A model generated the notes under the pieces. The model saw only the letters and a program-made list of their open reading frames with translations, was not told where the DNA came from and ran no database searches. A program made the position numbers and the translations under genes. DNA of 64,000 nt. Origin: Hyparrhenia diplandra (taxonomy: Eukaryota; Streptophyta; Magnoliopsida; Poales; Poaceae). This document shows, piece after piece, positions 46,690 through 57,894 of this stretch. Position 1 is the first letter of the stretch. Each line of letters opens with the position of its first letter. Location of the stretch: positions 1 through 64,000 of the forward strand of contig JADLZK010009202.1 in NCBI GenBank assembly GCA_015847255.1, given 5' to 3'.

Positions 46690-46763
46690 TTCTATTGCCG
46701 GGACTCAAACCAAGGTCTCTCGGGTGAGAGGCGAGTATCCTAGCCAGCTAGACCACAACAGAA
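46690..46763 (-). tRNA. tRNA-Glu (CUC)-like, perhaps degenerate
   Basis: On the minus strand the 74 nt fold as a tRNA: acceptor TTCTGTT with AATAGAA, D arm GTCTAGCTGGCTAGGAT, anticodon loop CTCTCAC (CTC, glutamate), CCCGG in the T stem, and a T5 terminator directly after the 3' end. It resembles plant tRNA-Glu(CUC), but there is a mismatch at the base of the anticodon stem and one in the T stem, and the B box reads GGTTTGAGTCC rather than GGTTCGAxTCC. Functionality is doubtful. Confidence 0.55.
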
Positions 46764-47311
46764 TATGCTAGAGCTCCTTCTGTAATCTTTTATCTGAATT
46801 ACAGTTATTAAAATCAATGAGACACCACGCTCCGCACTGACCGAACCGTGACGAAAGTTGGGTTAATAAAAATCAACAGATTGCGATTGATTTGTTGAGA
46901 ATCAGCTAATGCTACTGCTAAAATCTTCGCATTGCTGGCTAGTCCTTGTATTCCCGGGAATTTACAACGCGTGAAGACCCCTGCAAGATTTTTATGCATT
47001 TCATTATTTTCTTTCTGCATTTTCAGTCATAGACTTATTTTTGTTTTTTTTGATAAGGCAGTCACAGATTTCTTGGTCCTTTGCCAGAAACAACAAACAA
47101 GAGCACTGCCAATGAAGACTTCCTGGAAACAGGAGGACGAGGCCACATCCTGAACCATATGCCTCTCAATTTACCTCAGAAATGGCGCAACACCGAGAGG
47201 CAGAGGACTAGAGGAGAGAAGAGCTGAGCCGGTTTTCTCTCACTAGGACTGTCTGGTTGAAAGCCGATGCTTGCAGAGGGAACTCACAAGTCGTTATGGC
47301 ACAAATGGCTG

Positions 47312-48350
47312 TGCTTTTTTTTTTTTCTCGAGGAAACAGGAGGGGCTTACGACCCTACTGGAATTTATTGAAAACAAAAACAAAACGGTAGCAGAGTACG
47401 AAGCGAAGTGTTAAAGTGACCCAGAAAGAGATGAAAGAAATGAGGTCAATTACAAAGTTTGATCTAGCCGTGAACTAATGTCTGGGAGGTATTTCTTCTT
47501 CGTAACCAGGCTGAAGATGTTCTTGAAAAGGAACCTGCATCTTTCACAGGTGGCTGCTTTATTTCTGAAAATGAGATTGTTTCTTGAAGTCCAGATACTC
47601 CATGCACATAATAATATTTGATCTCCATGAAGAAAAGAACATTTAGGCGTGATCTGATTTCCTCCAGAATCTGGAATGAATTTTGAATTGGTGGCACATC
47701 CAATGAGGTTCCAGCAGGCTCTTGCAAAGTCACAATGTAGGAGGAGATGATCCACGTCTCTTCTACCGATTCATTACAAGAACACAATTTTATGTCTGCA
47801 AGTGCATATTTGTTGTCTTCTTAGGAAGTTCCTGGTGCTGAGTCGGTCATGTGCCAGGTGCCAAAAAAAAATACCTTACATTGTGCTGACAACAAGAATT
47901 CCATATCCATTTGAAGGTGGGGTGAACCTGACATGAGCCGATGAGATGCTTGTGAGCCCTGCTAGAAGATAATTGAGCCCTCCCCCAATATAAGTCCAGG
48001 CATCATCATCAATTGTCGGATTACAATTCAGCATGATCTCTTCTAGTTGAAGGAGCTGTTCGTAAGCTTCAAATGAGAGGGAAAGGTTGAAAATAGCAAT
48101 GCAAGATGGATTCATCTTAGCAGCTACAAGCGTTAGTTTTAGTTGGTGAATGAATAAAGCTCTGGGAAGGCTTGCTTAGGGATCTGACCAAACCAGAGAT
48201 CATCCCAGAATAAGCAAGAAGAACCACTTAATTTGTACATCGATTGAGGCCATGCCTTTGAATTTTTCTTGTAATTTGAGAACATCTTTCCACCAAAAGG
48301 TTTGACTTGGTTTGGTAACCTCCCATGGCTATAGTACTTCACCCACACAA
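47312..48350 (-). mobile_element. 5'-truncated LINE, ORF2 C-terminal remnant
   Basis: On the minus strand: WVKYYSHGRLPN, GSSCLFWDDLWFGQIPKQAF, then DHLLLHCDFARACWNLIG (zinc-binding domain of plant L1 reverse transcriptases, zf-RVT) and WSIWTSRNNLIFRN. A 3' UTR follows and a poly-A, seen as a T-run at about 47317-47330. Frames are broken near 47880 and 48140. The reverse-transcriptase core is absent. Confidence 0.75.
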
Positions 48351-48630
48351 GATTAACGCATGCAATATCAAGCTTGTTAAAGACGTTAGAAATAACGTTA
48401 TTTTCAGGAATATGGCCCCTTCTATTCAGAGCTGCAAGAGAATTTTAAAAGAGAATTTGCCTGGGTTATCCTCAGAGCAAAAGCAAGATATCATCCTTTT
48501 ATGTCTTAATGGCTAGAAGCCCATGTATATATATTTTTTAAAAAATATTTTTTGTATATTTCTTTGTTTCATGAGGGTACTCTGTAAGTAAAAAGAGAAT
48601 TTTGCTATGTTAAAGTAAAAAAAAACAATA
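48351..48630 (+). mobile_element. second LINE 3' fragment, opposite strand
   Basis: Plus-strand frame RNNVIFRNMAPSIQSCKRIL ending in a stop at 48516, followed by about 100 nt and an A-rich tail near 48620. NNxIFRN-x-CKR matches the C-terminus of the same type of ORF2 found in the adjacent minus-strand remnant. Two LINE pieces thus lie head to head. Confidence 0.55.
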
Positions 48631-48775
48631 CACACATATCTATATGTCACCCTTTTCTAGTCTTTATTGCGAAAAAAATGAAGAGGAACAACATCACTAA
48701 AAAATAGATTGCCATATGTTGAAATCTTGTACAATGGCGGACATCTATGTTGGACAAGTCAATAAACATGTGCTA

Positions 48776-48911
48776 TCTCCATTCCAAATTGTAAGTTGTT
48801 CTTAGTTTAAATTTTCTAGATATTTGTGTCACACCTAGATTCACATTACGTCTAGATACATAGTTTAGAGAAGCAAGAATAACTTATATATTGATATTGA
48901 AACAGAGGGAG
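48776..48911. mobile_element. Stowaway MITE
   Basis: A 136-bp element between TA dinucleotides (48774-48775 and 48912-48913). It starts TCTCCATTCCAAATTGTAAG and ends with AGAGGGAG, a decayed CTCCCTCCGTTCC terminus. The interior has the mirrored CTAGATA/TATCTAG motifs usual in this family. Confidence 0.7.
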
Positions 48912-48913
48912 TA

Positions 48914-49118
48914 ATTATTATCTTTTCATATACATGGACTGTATCATTATGCACGAATTTTCTCTTCACCCATTTATAATGAGGGATATATGTCTCCATA
49001 TGGTGGGATATCACATACACATGCTTTTGTCTTACCATATCACTAGGCAGTCGTGTTTGCATTACGAGTCCTGCGTTGGTATACTAGCCTGGTAGACGCA
49101 CTACCACCGTGCCCGCTC
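48914..49118. other. short intergenic spacer
   Basis: No feature recognised. Confidence 0.3.
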
Positions 49119-50209
49119 TGTAAATCGTGTAAAAAGTGAAATCACAAGTGAATATAGTAAAAACAGGTGAACAGTATGTGACGAGGAAATATTCTAAAAT
49201 TTGGATGAACAGTGCTAGGGGAGCTGACGAGGCCGCGATTTATCCCATTGTTGACGCCAAAAAATGGCGTGGTCTAAGTCACGGTAAAAATCCAGACTTA
49301 GCCATATTTTCGAAGAGCGAACCCACCGTAAAATTCCAGACTTAGTCAAATTCTCGAGGAGGTTCGAAAAGGGCTCTTCGGAATGCGACCGGACTTCGCC
49401 GGGCGCGTCCGGTCCAAGCGTCCGTCGGGTCGCGCCCCACGATCGGGTTTGCGGACCTTTTCGTTAAAACCGGACGGACGCGTTGACCGGAGCGTCCCGT
49501 CAACCCCTTTGCGAGTCCGGCGGCGGCTGGAATCAGCTAATTTCGGCCATCGGCTAGGGACGCACCCATGGGTCTGGTCTAGCGTCCGGTCCCAGGATCC
49601 GGTCGGGTCGCGCGTCGCGAGCCGGCTGCAGACCTTACTGGAAATTCGACCGGACCCGTCGACCGGAGCGTCCGGTCAAGGCCGATCGTGCGTCCGGTCA
49701 CCCCGACGCAGGCCCGTGTCCGTACGAGATCCGAACCGATTTGTTTCCAATCGTGTTTAGGTCGGTTTTTGATGCTTGGAAACGTCCAAGGACGGTTTCC
49801 TAAAAGGATAAGACCACCCTCCTCTATATAATAGAGAGGTTCATGGCGATTTGATCCCATCTACATCCAATCGACAACCAATCTATCTCCCCGTCCCGTT
49901 TGTAGGTCATCTTCTTCCCTCAACACCTCTACGTTGCTGTTCGGCGGCGAACTCCGCGTTCTTCGTCGGCGTTCTAGGCGGCCACGCTGGTCCTAGAGCA
50001 CTCCTCGCGTGCGTCCTCCCGACGGGTCTTCCGGAGGTGCGTTGAAGGTTCTTCCGGTCGTCCATCGAGCTCCACGCGCCCCTACCGATCCCTAGATCGG
50101 TTTGGGCTGCCACGCCGCGGTGCTCGCTGCTACAAGGTCGATCGCGATCTTCGTGGGCGTCTAAGGCCCTCCCGGTGTGTTGGTGTGAAGCCCTAGTTTC
50201 GTGTCAACA
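49119..50209. mobile_element. LTR-like GC-rich repeat (possible solo LTR)
   Basis: Dense variants of CGACCGGACxxGTCCGGTC and GACCGGAGCGTCCGGTCA, a style typical of panicoid LTR retrotransposons. A TATA box (CTATATAATAGAGAG) lies at about 49823, followed by a transcribed-leader-like region, and the block ends near GTGTCAACA. Proposed ends TG...CA have no clear 5-bp target duplication, so the boundaries are uncertain. Confidence 0.45.
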
Positions 50210-50380
50210 CCCATGTTGAAGTATTGTATCTTATGTCATCTTTTAGCATTTGTTTTGGTAGTGGTTAGTTGTGTGCCCTCAAATTTACTCGTACTTGTGT
50301 ATGTTTAGTCTTTATTTTATCATTTTTGAGTTACTCCTTATGTAGTATATATGTTATTTTATCACGCCGATGGACTAATT

Positions 50381-50804
50381 TTATTCGACTTCCATCAATG
50401 ATATGGACATATTACATCGGTAGGCAGTAACACCACCCCAAAATGGAGAAATTCCTCTTGTACCATTTCTATGGCATGTACCACCCTTGTAGCCTCTTTC
50501 TTTGCAAGCCGTTTGGCAATCGAAATCCTCCCTACAGCGTATATTAATCTCGATGCCAGTAGGCGGATCCTATGGTTGCCGCGGTGGCGTCGGGCCAGCA
50601 GCGGATGAAACCTACAATCAATAACACAATATAGAAATCCAACACAAGACTGGTTGGTTAACTAATTTTACTAAAAGTATTTTATCTAACCAAAACACGA
50701 TAAAGGTATGCAAGAAAGTAATAACCACACCTGGCTGACGTTAAGGTTGAAGGCATGATAGTAAGAATCAAGAACAAAGCAATTGCCATAGGCGCGATTC
50801 TCAT
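50381..50804 (-). pseudogene. defensin-like (DEFL) pseudogene, copy 2
   Basis: Exon 1 (50731-50804) encodes MRIAPMAIALFLILTIMP plus STLTSA, a signal peptide like copy 1's, ending at the same donor (CAG/GTGTGG). Exon 2 (50381-50611) starts after ATTGTAG. Its Cys-rich frame reads RCREDFDCQTACKERGYKGG, then TCHRNG and AYRCNMS, spacing C-x5-C-x3-C-x9-C, as in plant defensin-like peptides. It runs to a stop that aligns with copy 1's stop. An in-frame TAG early in exon 2 and a phase mismatch at the junction argue against function. The two loci share flanks, so they arose by duplication 16 kb apart. Confidence 0.5.
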
Positions 50805-50879
50805 TGTGTCACTTTTAAGTCTTAACGAGAGTCATGCAGAAGAGAGACACAGTATATGTATTGTACTAATCTTTGTATA

Positions 50880-51508
50880 CCTATGAGGAAGTAGTGGAGG
50901 ATATATAACTTGCTATACCTACGCTTTTAAATCATACAATCTCCGGTCCAATTAATATATTATCTTGCATATCCAAATCTATATCTGTATCAAAGAACAA
51001 AAGTTTCTTCTCTTGGTTTTTCTCCATACCAATCACTCGAACCTTTCAATCCACACATCTATATTTATATATCTATATCTATATAGTATTATAGAGTGTA
51101 TTTGCATCCACACAATATTTTATATTTATATTTTATATCTATATCTAGTATTAAATTAAAAGAACAAAAATTCTTTCCCTAGATTTTCATCGAGCCAAAT
51201 CACCCGGTGTCTTTCACCCATCCAACTACTTAGTTCCTTCCATATATTGAGGTAGGGATGGAAACAGATCAACTTCACATTGAACCAAATCCGGATATAT
51301 CACCTCTCACTACATTTTAATCCAAATTCAAATACATATATGGATATTTTCAAATACGAACAAAAATTAGATGTCTCACATTCAGATTCCTATTCGGATA
51401 TTTACTCAATTTAACTCAAAGTGCATATTGTTAAATTCAACATACTCGAAAAAATATATATAGGTTGAGTTAAGAAATCCAAAGTGAGAAAAAAAAACAA
51501 AGCACACT
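50880..51508. other. AT-rich low-complexity region
   Basis: Contains several TATATCTATATC stretches (50970, 51060, 51135) like those before the Helitron at 34883, and TCTATATCTAGTATTAAA resembling degraded Helitron 5' ends. No gene recognised. Confidence 0.4.
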
Positions 51509-51541
51509 TCACTACGAAGCGTGGCCTTCGCCAGGTGTGCT

Positions 51542-51587
51542 CGGCTCTAAGCCGAGTGCCAAATATCGGGCACTCGGCTTAGAGCCG
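51542..51587. repeat. perfect 19-bp inverted repeat, 8-nt loop
   Basis: CGGCTCTAAGCCGAGTGCC, then AAATATCG, then the exact reverse complement. It would form a strong hairpin; likely the subterminal repeat of a CACTA element. Confidence 0.9.
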
Positions 51588-51618
51588 CGGCCGAAAGTGT
51601 CTCAGCCCTAGGAACACG

Positions 51619-51620
<2 letters not shown>

Positions 51621-51651
<31 letters not shown>
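51621..51651. repeat. poly-A run (31 nt)
   Basis: Uninterrupted A run within CACTA debris; no retroposon was identified upstream of it. Confidence 0.9.
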
Positions 51652-51653
<2 letters not shown>

Positions 51654-51869
51654 GTCTTAGACATGCTAAGCCGAGTGTAAATAAAGGCAACACACGGCGA
51701 AGAAAAGACGCTCGGCTTAGAAGCGAGCTAAGCCGAGTGCCTAACGTTGCTATCTCTGGAAATGAGGTGCAATAAATTACAATCGATGATTATTTAATTA
51801 AGTTATAGGCCGAGTTAAGAAATTCAAAAATGTAGCCATTTTGCTTTATTAATGTTTACAAAATTATTA

Positions 51870-54800
51870 CATAAGTTGAGATCCTAGTATGTGGGTACGC
51901 ATTTCTACTACCCTGTAAAGAGAAGCCCCACTAGATAGTTCTCCGGGCTGTGGTGAAGCCACATCATTCTTCCCGATCCGTTCCCACTCCCGAACGCCCA
52001 AAAAAAAAAAAAAAATTCCTTCGCGAACCCGTCTTGCCCACCTTTTCCGGGGCGGCCGCCCACCTGGCGAGATCCGAACCCTCCCGCGGCGGCCTCTTCC
52101 CCTACCGCCTCCACTACCCCACGCTTTCACGCCGTCCTGGACAATCCCAGCCTTGCCTTCACCGCCGTGTCTCGCGCCGCGTATAAAGGGCGTCCCACGC
52201 CGTGTCCCTAACCCTAGCTCCACTCCACCGCCGCCGCCGCCTGCTTTCCGCGCGAGGAAAACGCCCGCAGCGCATCATCGCCGTCGATCCCGAGCTCCGC
52301 CGCCCGCGTTCGCCGTCGCCACCGCACCAATCCACCCCAAAACAAATCCCTAAGCGCCGCAATGAGCTGCTCTACCTAAAGCCATCGTCGAGAGGAGGTA
52401 AAGGTCGAGGTAAGGACCTCATTCCGTCTTCCCATTCTTTCGCCGGGCGAGTCCGCCATGGCCGCCGTTGGGGCAACCTCGCGTCGAGCTCGTAGATCGC
52501 ATTTAGGTCGTTCTTTTTCGTGTCCTAGCATCGCCTAGATGTGCTTGAGCTCCCCGAGCTACATGGTTGAGTGAAGTACGCCGTCATTTCGCCGGGACAC
52601 GCCGTCACCGCCGCGATGCCCGCGTGGCGCCGCCGCGTGCATGCGCACGGTTTGTCGCCGTCATTGTTCCGTTAAGTCCGAAACCACCTTGCATGTCACT
52701 TTCGGAGTCTAGGAGAGTCAAGAACGAGGTTTGGTTCGCGCTCGGTCGACCACCGAACGGCCGGACCGCCGCGTCGCGACCGCCCTGAGCCGCCACTTTC
52801 GCCGCCGTCATTTCCGATCCATTTCCGTGCAAACTAAGGGCACCATCGTGGTCCGCGTCGCCGAGTAGCATCGATTCGACTAGCTGGTTGCATAGTTTGG
52901 TCACCGTCGGCGAAAATCCGCCGCGCCGCCATGCCCTGCTTTGGGTCGCTGACATGCGGGCCCCGCTCGATTTTCCTTTTCTTTTATCTTTTTCGTTTTT
53001 CCGTTTTGCTTGAAAAGCTTAGAAAATTCATAACTTGGCCATTTTGAGGTGTTTTTGAGTGAAACAAATTTTGCCATAATTGTTAGATGATAGGCTACAG
53101 TACAAAATTATGAAACCTTATTTTCTGATAACTTTTATATAGAGTTTTATTTATGGCCATAAATGCATGGAAAATGAGGAAAACTATATCTTTTAATTGG
53201 TGCAAGATAAAAAAATATGCTTCCTGTACAAAATGTTCTTGGTTTTGTGAGTAGAGTCCAGGAAAAATATCATGCATGGTATGTTCTGTAGAAGAAATGT
53301 GATTTTCTATTTATGTGCCTTTTTCAATGTGATCTTTGGAAATTCATAGAAAAATAAATACTAGGGTTTTAGATGTGAGACTTGGTGTGTTTGCTTTTGA
53401 TAGGTTTTATAATCTTATCGTACTCAGAAATCTGTTGTCTGACACTTTTCATAATACAAAGTATTTTCATGCTTAGATTTAGTGCTAGCTTGCCATTTTT
53501 GTGTAGGACTGTATGTGCATGATTTTGCCATAAAATTTTTATGGTAGCCTTGTTAGAAAAGTAGGATGCTCTGGTAATTTTTGTAGAATTTTCTCAAGTA
53601 GTTATGTATTTACCATATTTATGTTGCATGGAAAATAGCCTAGAAATACATGTTTATATTAAGGTAATGTGCATTGATAATTTTATTGGATGTTCTTAGC
53701 ATGAATAGGATCTGTTGGTAAGCTTAGTTTGATGAGCTTGGCAGTTTGGCAGATTTATTATTCCTAACCTTTATATGATTTATAGTGTGTATGTGTAGTG
53801 ATTGCTAGGGCATATCATTTTATGTGCTTTAAATTATCTTTTGAATTTTCCAGCAGGTGTATTTGGTAGTTTATAGCTAATGCTTGCTGGAAAAGTTCTA
53901 GATAAAGTGCATGCTTGATTGAGTTGTTTGGAATGCCCTAAGTGATGAGTTGTGGGAAAACAGAGGCTCTGTTTTCTCTGTTTTTGAGGCTGTAGATGAC
54001 AGATTCGGTCGGGGTGATGTGGAATGTTTTGTAGGAAATTTCGTTAACTTTCCATAGAGTATTTGTTCACTGAATTTGGAGTTGCGTAACTCTCTATAGG
54101 ACTGTTTTTTAGTGTCTAGCTGCCATTTTCTAGTGATTAGTGAGTTAGGATGTTTGCTTGGTGTAGATTGTTAGGGTTTCTTGTGTGGATTTAATTGTGT
54201 TTCTACGGAAGAGATATCCACTTACTAGTAACATACATTATGAAGCATTCATTCATCATTCACCTTTTATTTTTGAGCAAGTTGCTATTATTAAATTGTA
54301 ACCATTTCTTTTCTCCATCATATGCATCACCTCGGGATCGGAGAGGTGATAGAGGAGATGATCGAGGAGCGCACCGGGGAGCTTCACCACCTCGAGTCCG
54401 GACGTAAGAGGTCACCGGGAGGAGAAGGGTCGACCGCCGATCTTCCCGAGTGCCCGAGCACGTGTCGCTACGTTCTGCGAGGCAAGCCCGGGAGCATTCT
54501 CGCCTTTCCTATTCTTCCAATTAATTTGACTTGAGTCTTTTATATGTTCATGCATTAAGTTAGGAAAATGGTTGAAACCGTTGATGCATTGAGATCCTTG
54601 TTGAAAGTTGCCCTATCCTATATAGAGGTCTAGGTTAATGCTCGAAGATTATCATGATTGCGATGAGACGGTGATTCCGGTCACTTGAGGAAATGATGTG
54701 AACAATCACATGGGTGATTGTCAAGCCGCCGAGAAACCGATAAAATAAAACATGCTTAGATTAGATGGATATTGTGGTCTTTCCACCTAATCGATTAAGG

Positions 54801-55947
54801 ACTTATCCTTTGTCCGGGCCGTGGTCGGAAGTTAAACGCACTGTTCATATAGTAGGCTCATTTGGGTCGTGGAGCCGCAAAGCTCGTGGGAATGTTAGGG
54901 GCCGGCTTTGCACGTTTGACGCTCCTCCTTTGGCGTGGTAGGTTGGAATTGATTGGGCGCAAGAAGATGCGCCACGGCGTCGTCTTCGTTGCTCGCTCAC
55001 TTGTTGGCCCGAGAAGAAGGGGGTAGCCGGCGGGACCGAGACTTTACGCCCCTAACATCCCGGGAGTGATTGGGTTTGCCTTTGCAAAGTAGACCAGTTT
55101 ATGACAGGGTATTCGCCACCGGGTTTGCAATCGATTCAATCGCCATCTCTCCTAGATAGTGAGAACCCGGGATGCTTCCACGGCAATGTAGTTTTAATAT
55201 CACAATATATGTTATATTATCATGATGTCTTTGTTGTTAATAATGATCAAGTTACGTATGTTGTTATTTATTTTATCGAGCAATGATTAATATTGACTAT
55301 ACAGGATCTACAGTTATATAATTAAATAAGTAACCTTTTAACTTGAGAAATACAAAGTAGTATGCATAGGCGCACTAATTAACTTTATTTTCGAAATTAA
55401 TGTGAGTCATTTGAACCCCGAGATAAATCCTAGCATGATCCTTGGAGTCTTTTATTTTATTTTAGACGGGTAAGTCTAGCTGAGTATTTTGTACTCGTGG
55501 TTTTATTCCCGTTGTTGTGTGAGCATGTGTACCACGGTGTTCTTGTAAGACTTGCTTGTTTCCTCGTTGATGAAGAGTAAGGCCGTGGCAAGGCAAACCA
55601 GTATCCCCTGTCTCATCTTTGTTGCAGGGTTGACTATCTCGGCACTATCTTATCTTTGTTTTCGCTAAAGACTATTTGGTTTGCCAAAACTACCGCTTCC
55701 CATTACTTGAACCTGAGTTTGTAATAAATTATACATCGCACTCGATATTTATATATGTCGAATTTGGTTTGAAATACCGCGATTTTTTACTACCAAGCTC
55801 AACGATCCCTGTTGTGTTGTTGATGAGTTTGAAATCACCTGAGATTTCCGGAATCACCGGGTTTATATGGACTCAAGTGTAGATCTGCGATTGCTTCCGT
55901 GATTGCGAACTATACTTGATTTCTTATAAATTGGTCGGCTCTGTCAC
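51870..55947. mobile_element. long non-coding block, probably LTR-retroelement derived
   Basis: A promoter-like GCGTATAAAGG at about 52178 is followed by a GC-rich leader (52200-52400) ending at a donor-like GAGGAG/GTAAAG. Then comes a long AT-rich stretch (53000-54300) and a mixed block (54330-55940) without long open frames. It stops abruptly at 55947 (...TGTCACA), exactly where duplication copy B starts. This layout resembles a large non-coding LTR or LARD-type element, but no repeat partner lies in the window. A host gene with a long 5' intron is an alternative. Confidence 0.35.
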
Positions 55948-55949
55948 AG

Positions 55950-56345
55950 AGCGGCTCTGCCTTCCTTTGTGGACACCCCTCATTCGTGGGCCACCAAGGC
56001 TGCGCATGCTGCCCAAGGCAGACTCCACTAGGCAAGCTCAGTGCGTACCCATGCAGAAGCTAGGAGTGGTGGCACCCTCGCCCAGTGTAGACTCCAAGCG
56101 GCGTGCAAGTACAAGACCACCTTCGGGCCCCCTTTGTTACCCAACAAAGAAGGCTAGAGGCACTGGATCGCTTGTTGTTTGGAGGCAAATTCGATCTGGT
56201 GGCCCTGAACTTGGCGGTGGATCTGGTTGAGGAGACGCACGACGTGGATCCGGTGGTGACAGATCCCGGCGAGCAGGATCCTATGGTGTGGATGGGCTTG
56301 CGGGGCTTGTCCACAGCCCCACAGGTTTTCCTTTTTTTTATCTGA
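55950..56345 (+). pseudogene. LINE ORF1-like C-terminal tail (copy B)
   Basis: Same relic as 37455-37812: ERLCLPLWTPLIRGPPRLR, STRQAQCVPMQKLGV, then in another frame RLEALDRLLFGGKFDLVALN and VEETHDVDPVVTDPGEQDP. It retains about 42 nt lost from copy A. Frame-broken and non-functional. Confidence 0.65.
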
Positions 56346-56673
56346 TTTGAGGCATGCATTTCAACCACCTCAGAGAAGATTTATTTATCGTGACCTTCTG
56401 ATCAAGTCGGTTGTGATGCCCGGCCCACCCCGGTTAATCCATTCTGGCCGCCTGCAGAAAAGTTTTACGTAGTAGTGGAAGCCTTCTTCTCTTCCTCCTT
56501 TCATTATATGGTTTTGGCTATGCATCTATAGATATAAGTGTTGCAAGTTGTCGTGTGGTGTGTTGTCTTTGCTTGGTTCATTAATTTCTATGTAAGATCC
56601 TTGTATGCTTGATAACATAAACAAATGAACAGTGCAAGGTATATATTGTCGTAGCTACCCCTTTAACAATATA

Positions 56674-57814
56674 CTAGCAAATATGCCCGTGTGTTTACAG
56701 AATGGGGCGTATAACTTGTGCGGCTAACTGAATAATTTGAGAATAATCTTGTGCAAAAAGTCTCTAAAAGTACCTAGCAAACCAGTGTGAGACTTTTTTA
56801 CTACTTTTTTCTACAAATTTTCTAGAAATTTTCTATAGTATGGAAAATGGTTTTATACTCCTCCGTTTACACTCTTCGGGTGGCCTCAGCATTTTAACAG
56901 TCGGCTGGCCCGTGGGGTCCAGGTGCAGTGGAGTTGACTGGAAGCGGGGCTACAGGCTAGTAAGCCGATCTGATGGACTCTGCCTCCTTCCCTGTCCATG
57001 GTTCTCGTGGACCTCGTTCAGGTACCTATAGGTAGGGCTAAACGTGAGGAGGGGAGTTAACTCACTTCCAGTCGGGTCCCGCTATGGTGATGTGGCCTCC
57101 CACCATTGGACCTATGAGGTGGTCAGGCTTATCCCTTCCCTGCCTCACGGTCACGGGCTCTCGGCCCTTCGTGCCTGTACGCAGAGCAAGGCATGGGCGC
57201 CCTCGGCCGGAGCTCTAACACGAACTAGGCGGGGTAACCGGCGGCAGCCTGCTACACGGACGACCGGAGTATGGCTAGGCAGCGGCATGCCTGCCCACGG
57301 TGAGCAGCGTCCGTGCTGGTAGCGTGGGCGGCTCCGAGCGGTGGTGGCGTTCCGGTGGTGAGCTAGGCGAGCTTCGAACAGTAAGGGAAGGTAGCAATGG
57401 TTGTGATGGCCGGAGGCACAGGGCGCCAGCGACGTGGCTCTACGCGCGGCCGCACGGAATACGACGACTGTGTTGTGGCGGCGGCCTCACGGCACGGTGC
57501 GAGCAGAGCGAAGCGGCGCGGCGCGTGACGCGCTGCGCCCGTGCAGGAGGTGCCACGGTAGCGGGCAGCGGCGCGGCGGGCTCGGCTGCATCGAGGGCGG
57601 CAAGGGCCTCGGCACGGCGCCCTTGTTGCTCACCGTGGGCGTGCGGCGTTCGTGCAGAGATTAGGATTGGGGTAAAATCCTTTTATTCGAAACGAACTTG
57701 CGCTGGACTCTGGTTTCGGCGTTTCCAACTTGGACGACAGAAAGAAAAGACGGGACTTCCAAGGCTGGACGACGGATAGCCTTAAATTTCCTCTCTTTAC
57801 TAAGTAGGTATAGA
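56674..57814 (-). mobile_element. non-autonomous Helitron with empty site in copy A
   Basis: On the minus strand it begins A/TCTATACCTACTTAGTAAAG and ends CACACGGGCATATTTGCTAG/T. Copy A is uninterrupted here (...AACAATATA/TATCTG..., junction 38149/38150). The insertion therefore fell between A and T with no target duplication, exactly as Helitrons do. Length 1141 bp. GC-rich interior (57300-57660) may be captured gene DNA; no domain recognised. Confidence 0.92.
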
Positions 57815-57894
57815 TATCTATTTTTTTTTATATGTGGTATAAATATAAACATACCGGATTAGAGTTTCAAACATTATTGTTCTGTATATATGCG

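Larger units (their letters stand above)
51512..51745. mobile_element. CACTA-type terminal/subterminal debris
   Basis: CACTACGAAG at about 51512 is followed by repeated CTAAGCCGAGTG and inverted CACTCGGCTTAG motifs, as in the subterminal arrays of grass CACTA (En/Spm) transposons. A perfect inverted repeat occupies 51542-51587. No GTAGTG right end was found, so the element is partial. Confidence 0.6.

Noticed and set aside
57300..57779. 159-codon GC-rich frame inside the Helitron
   Set aside because: No recognisable domain, and other frames are equally open; possibly captured DNA but not a gene I can support.
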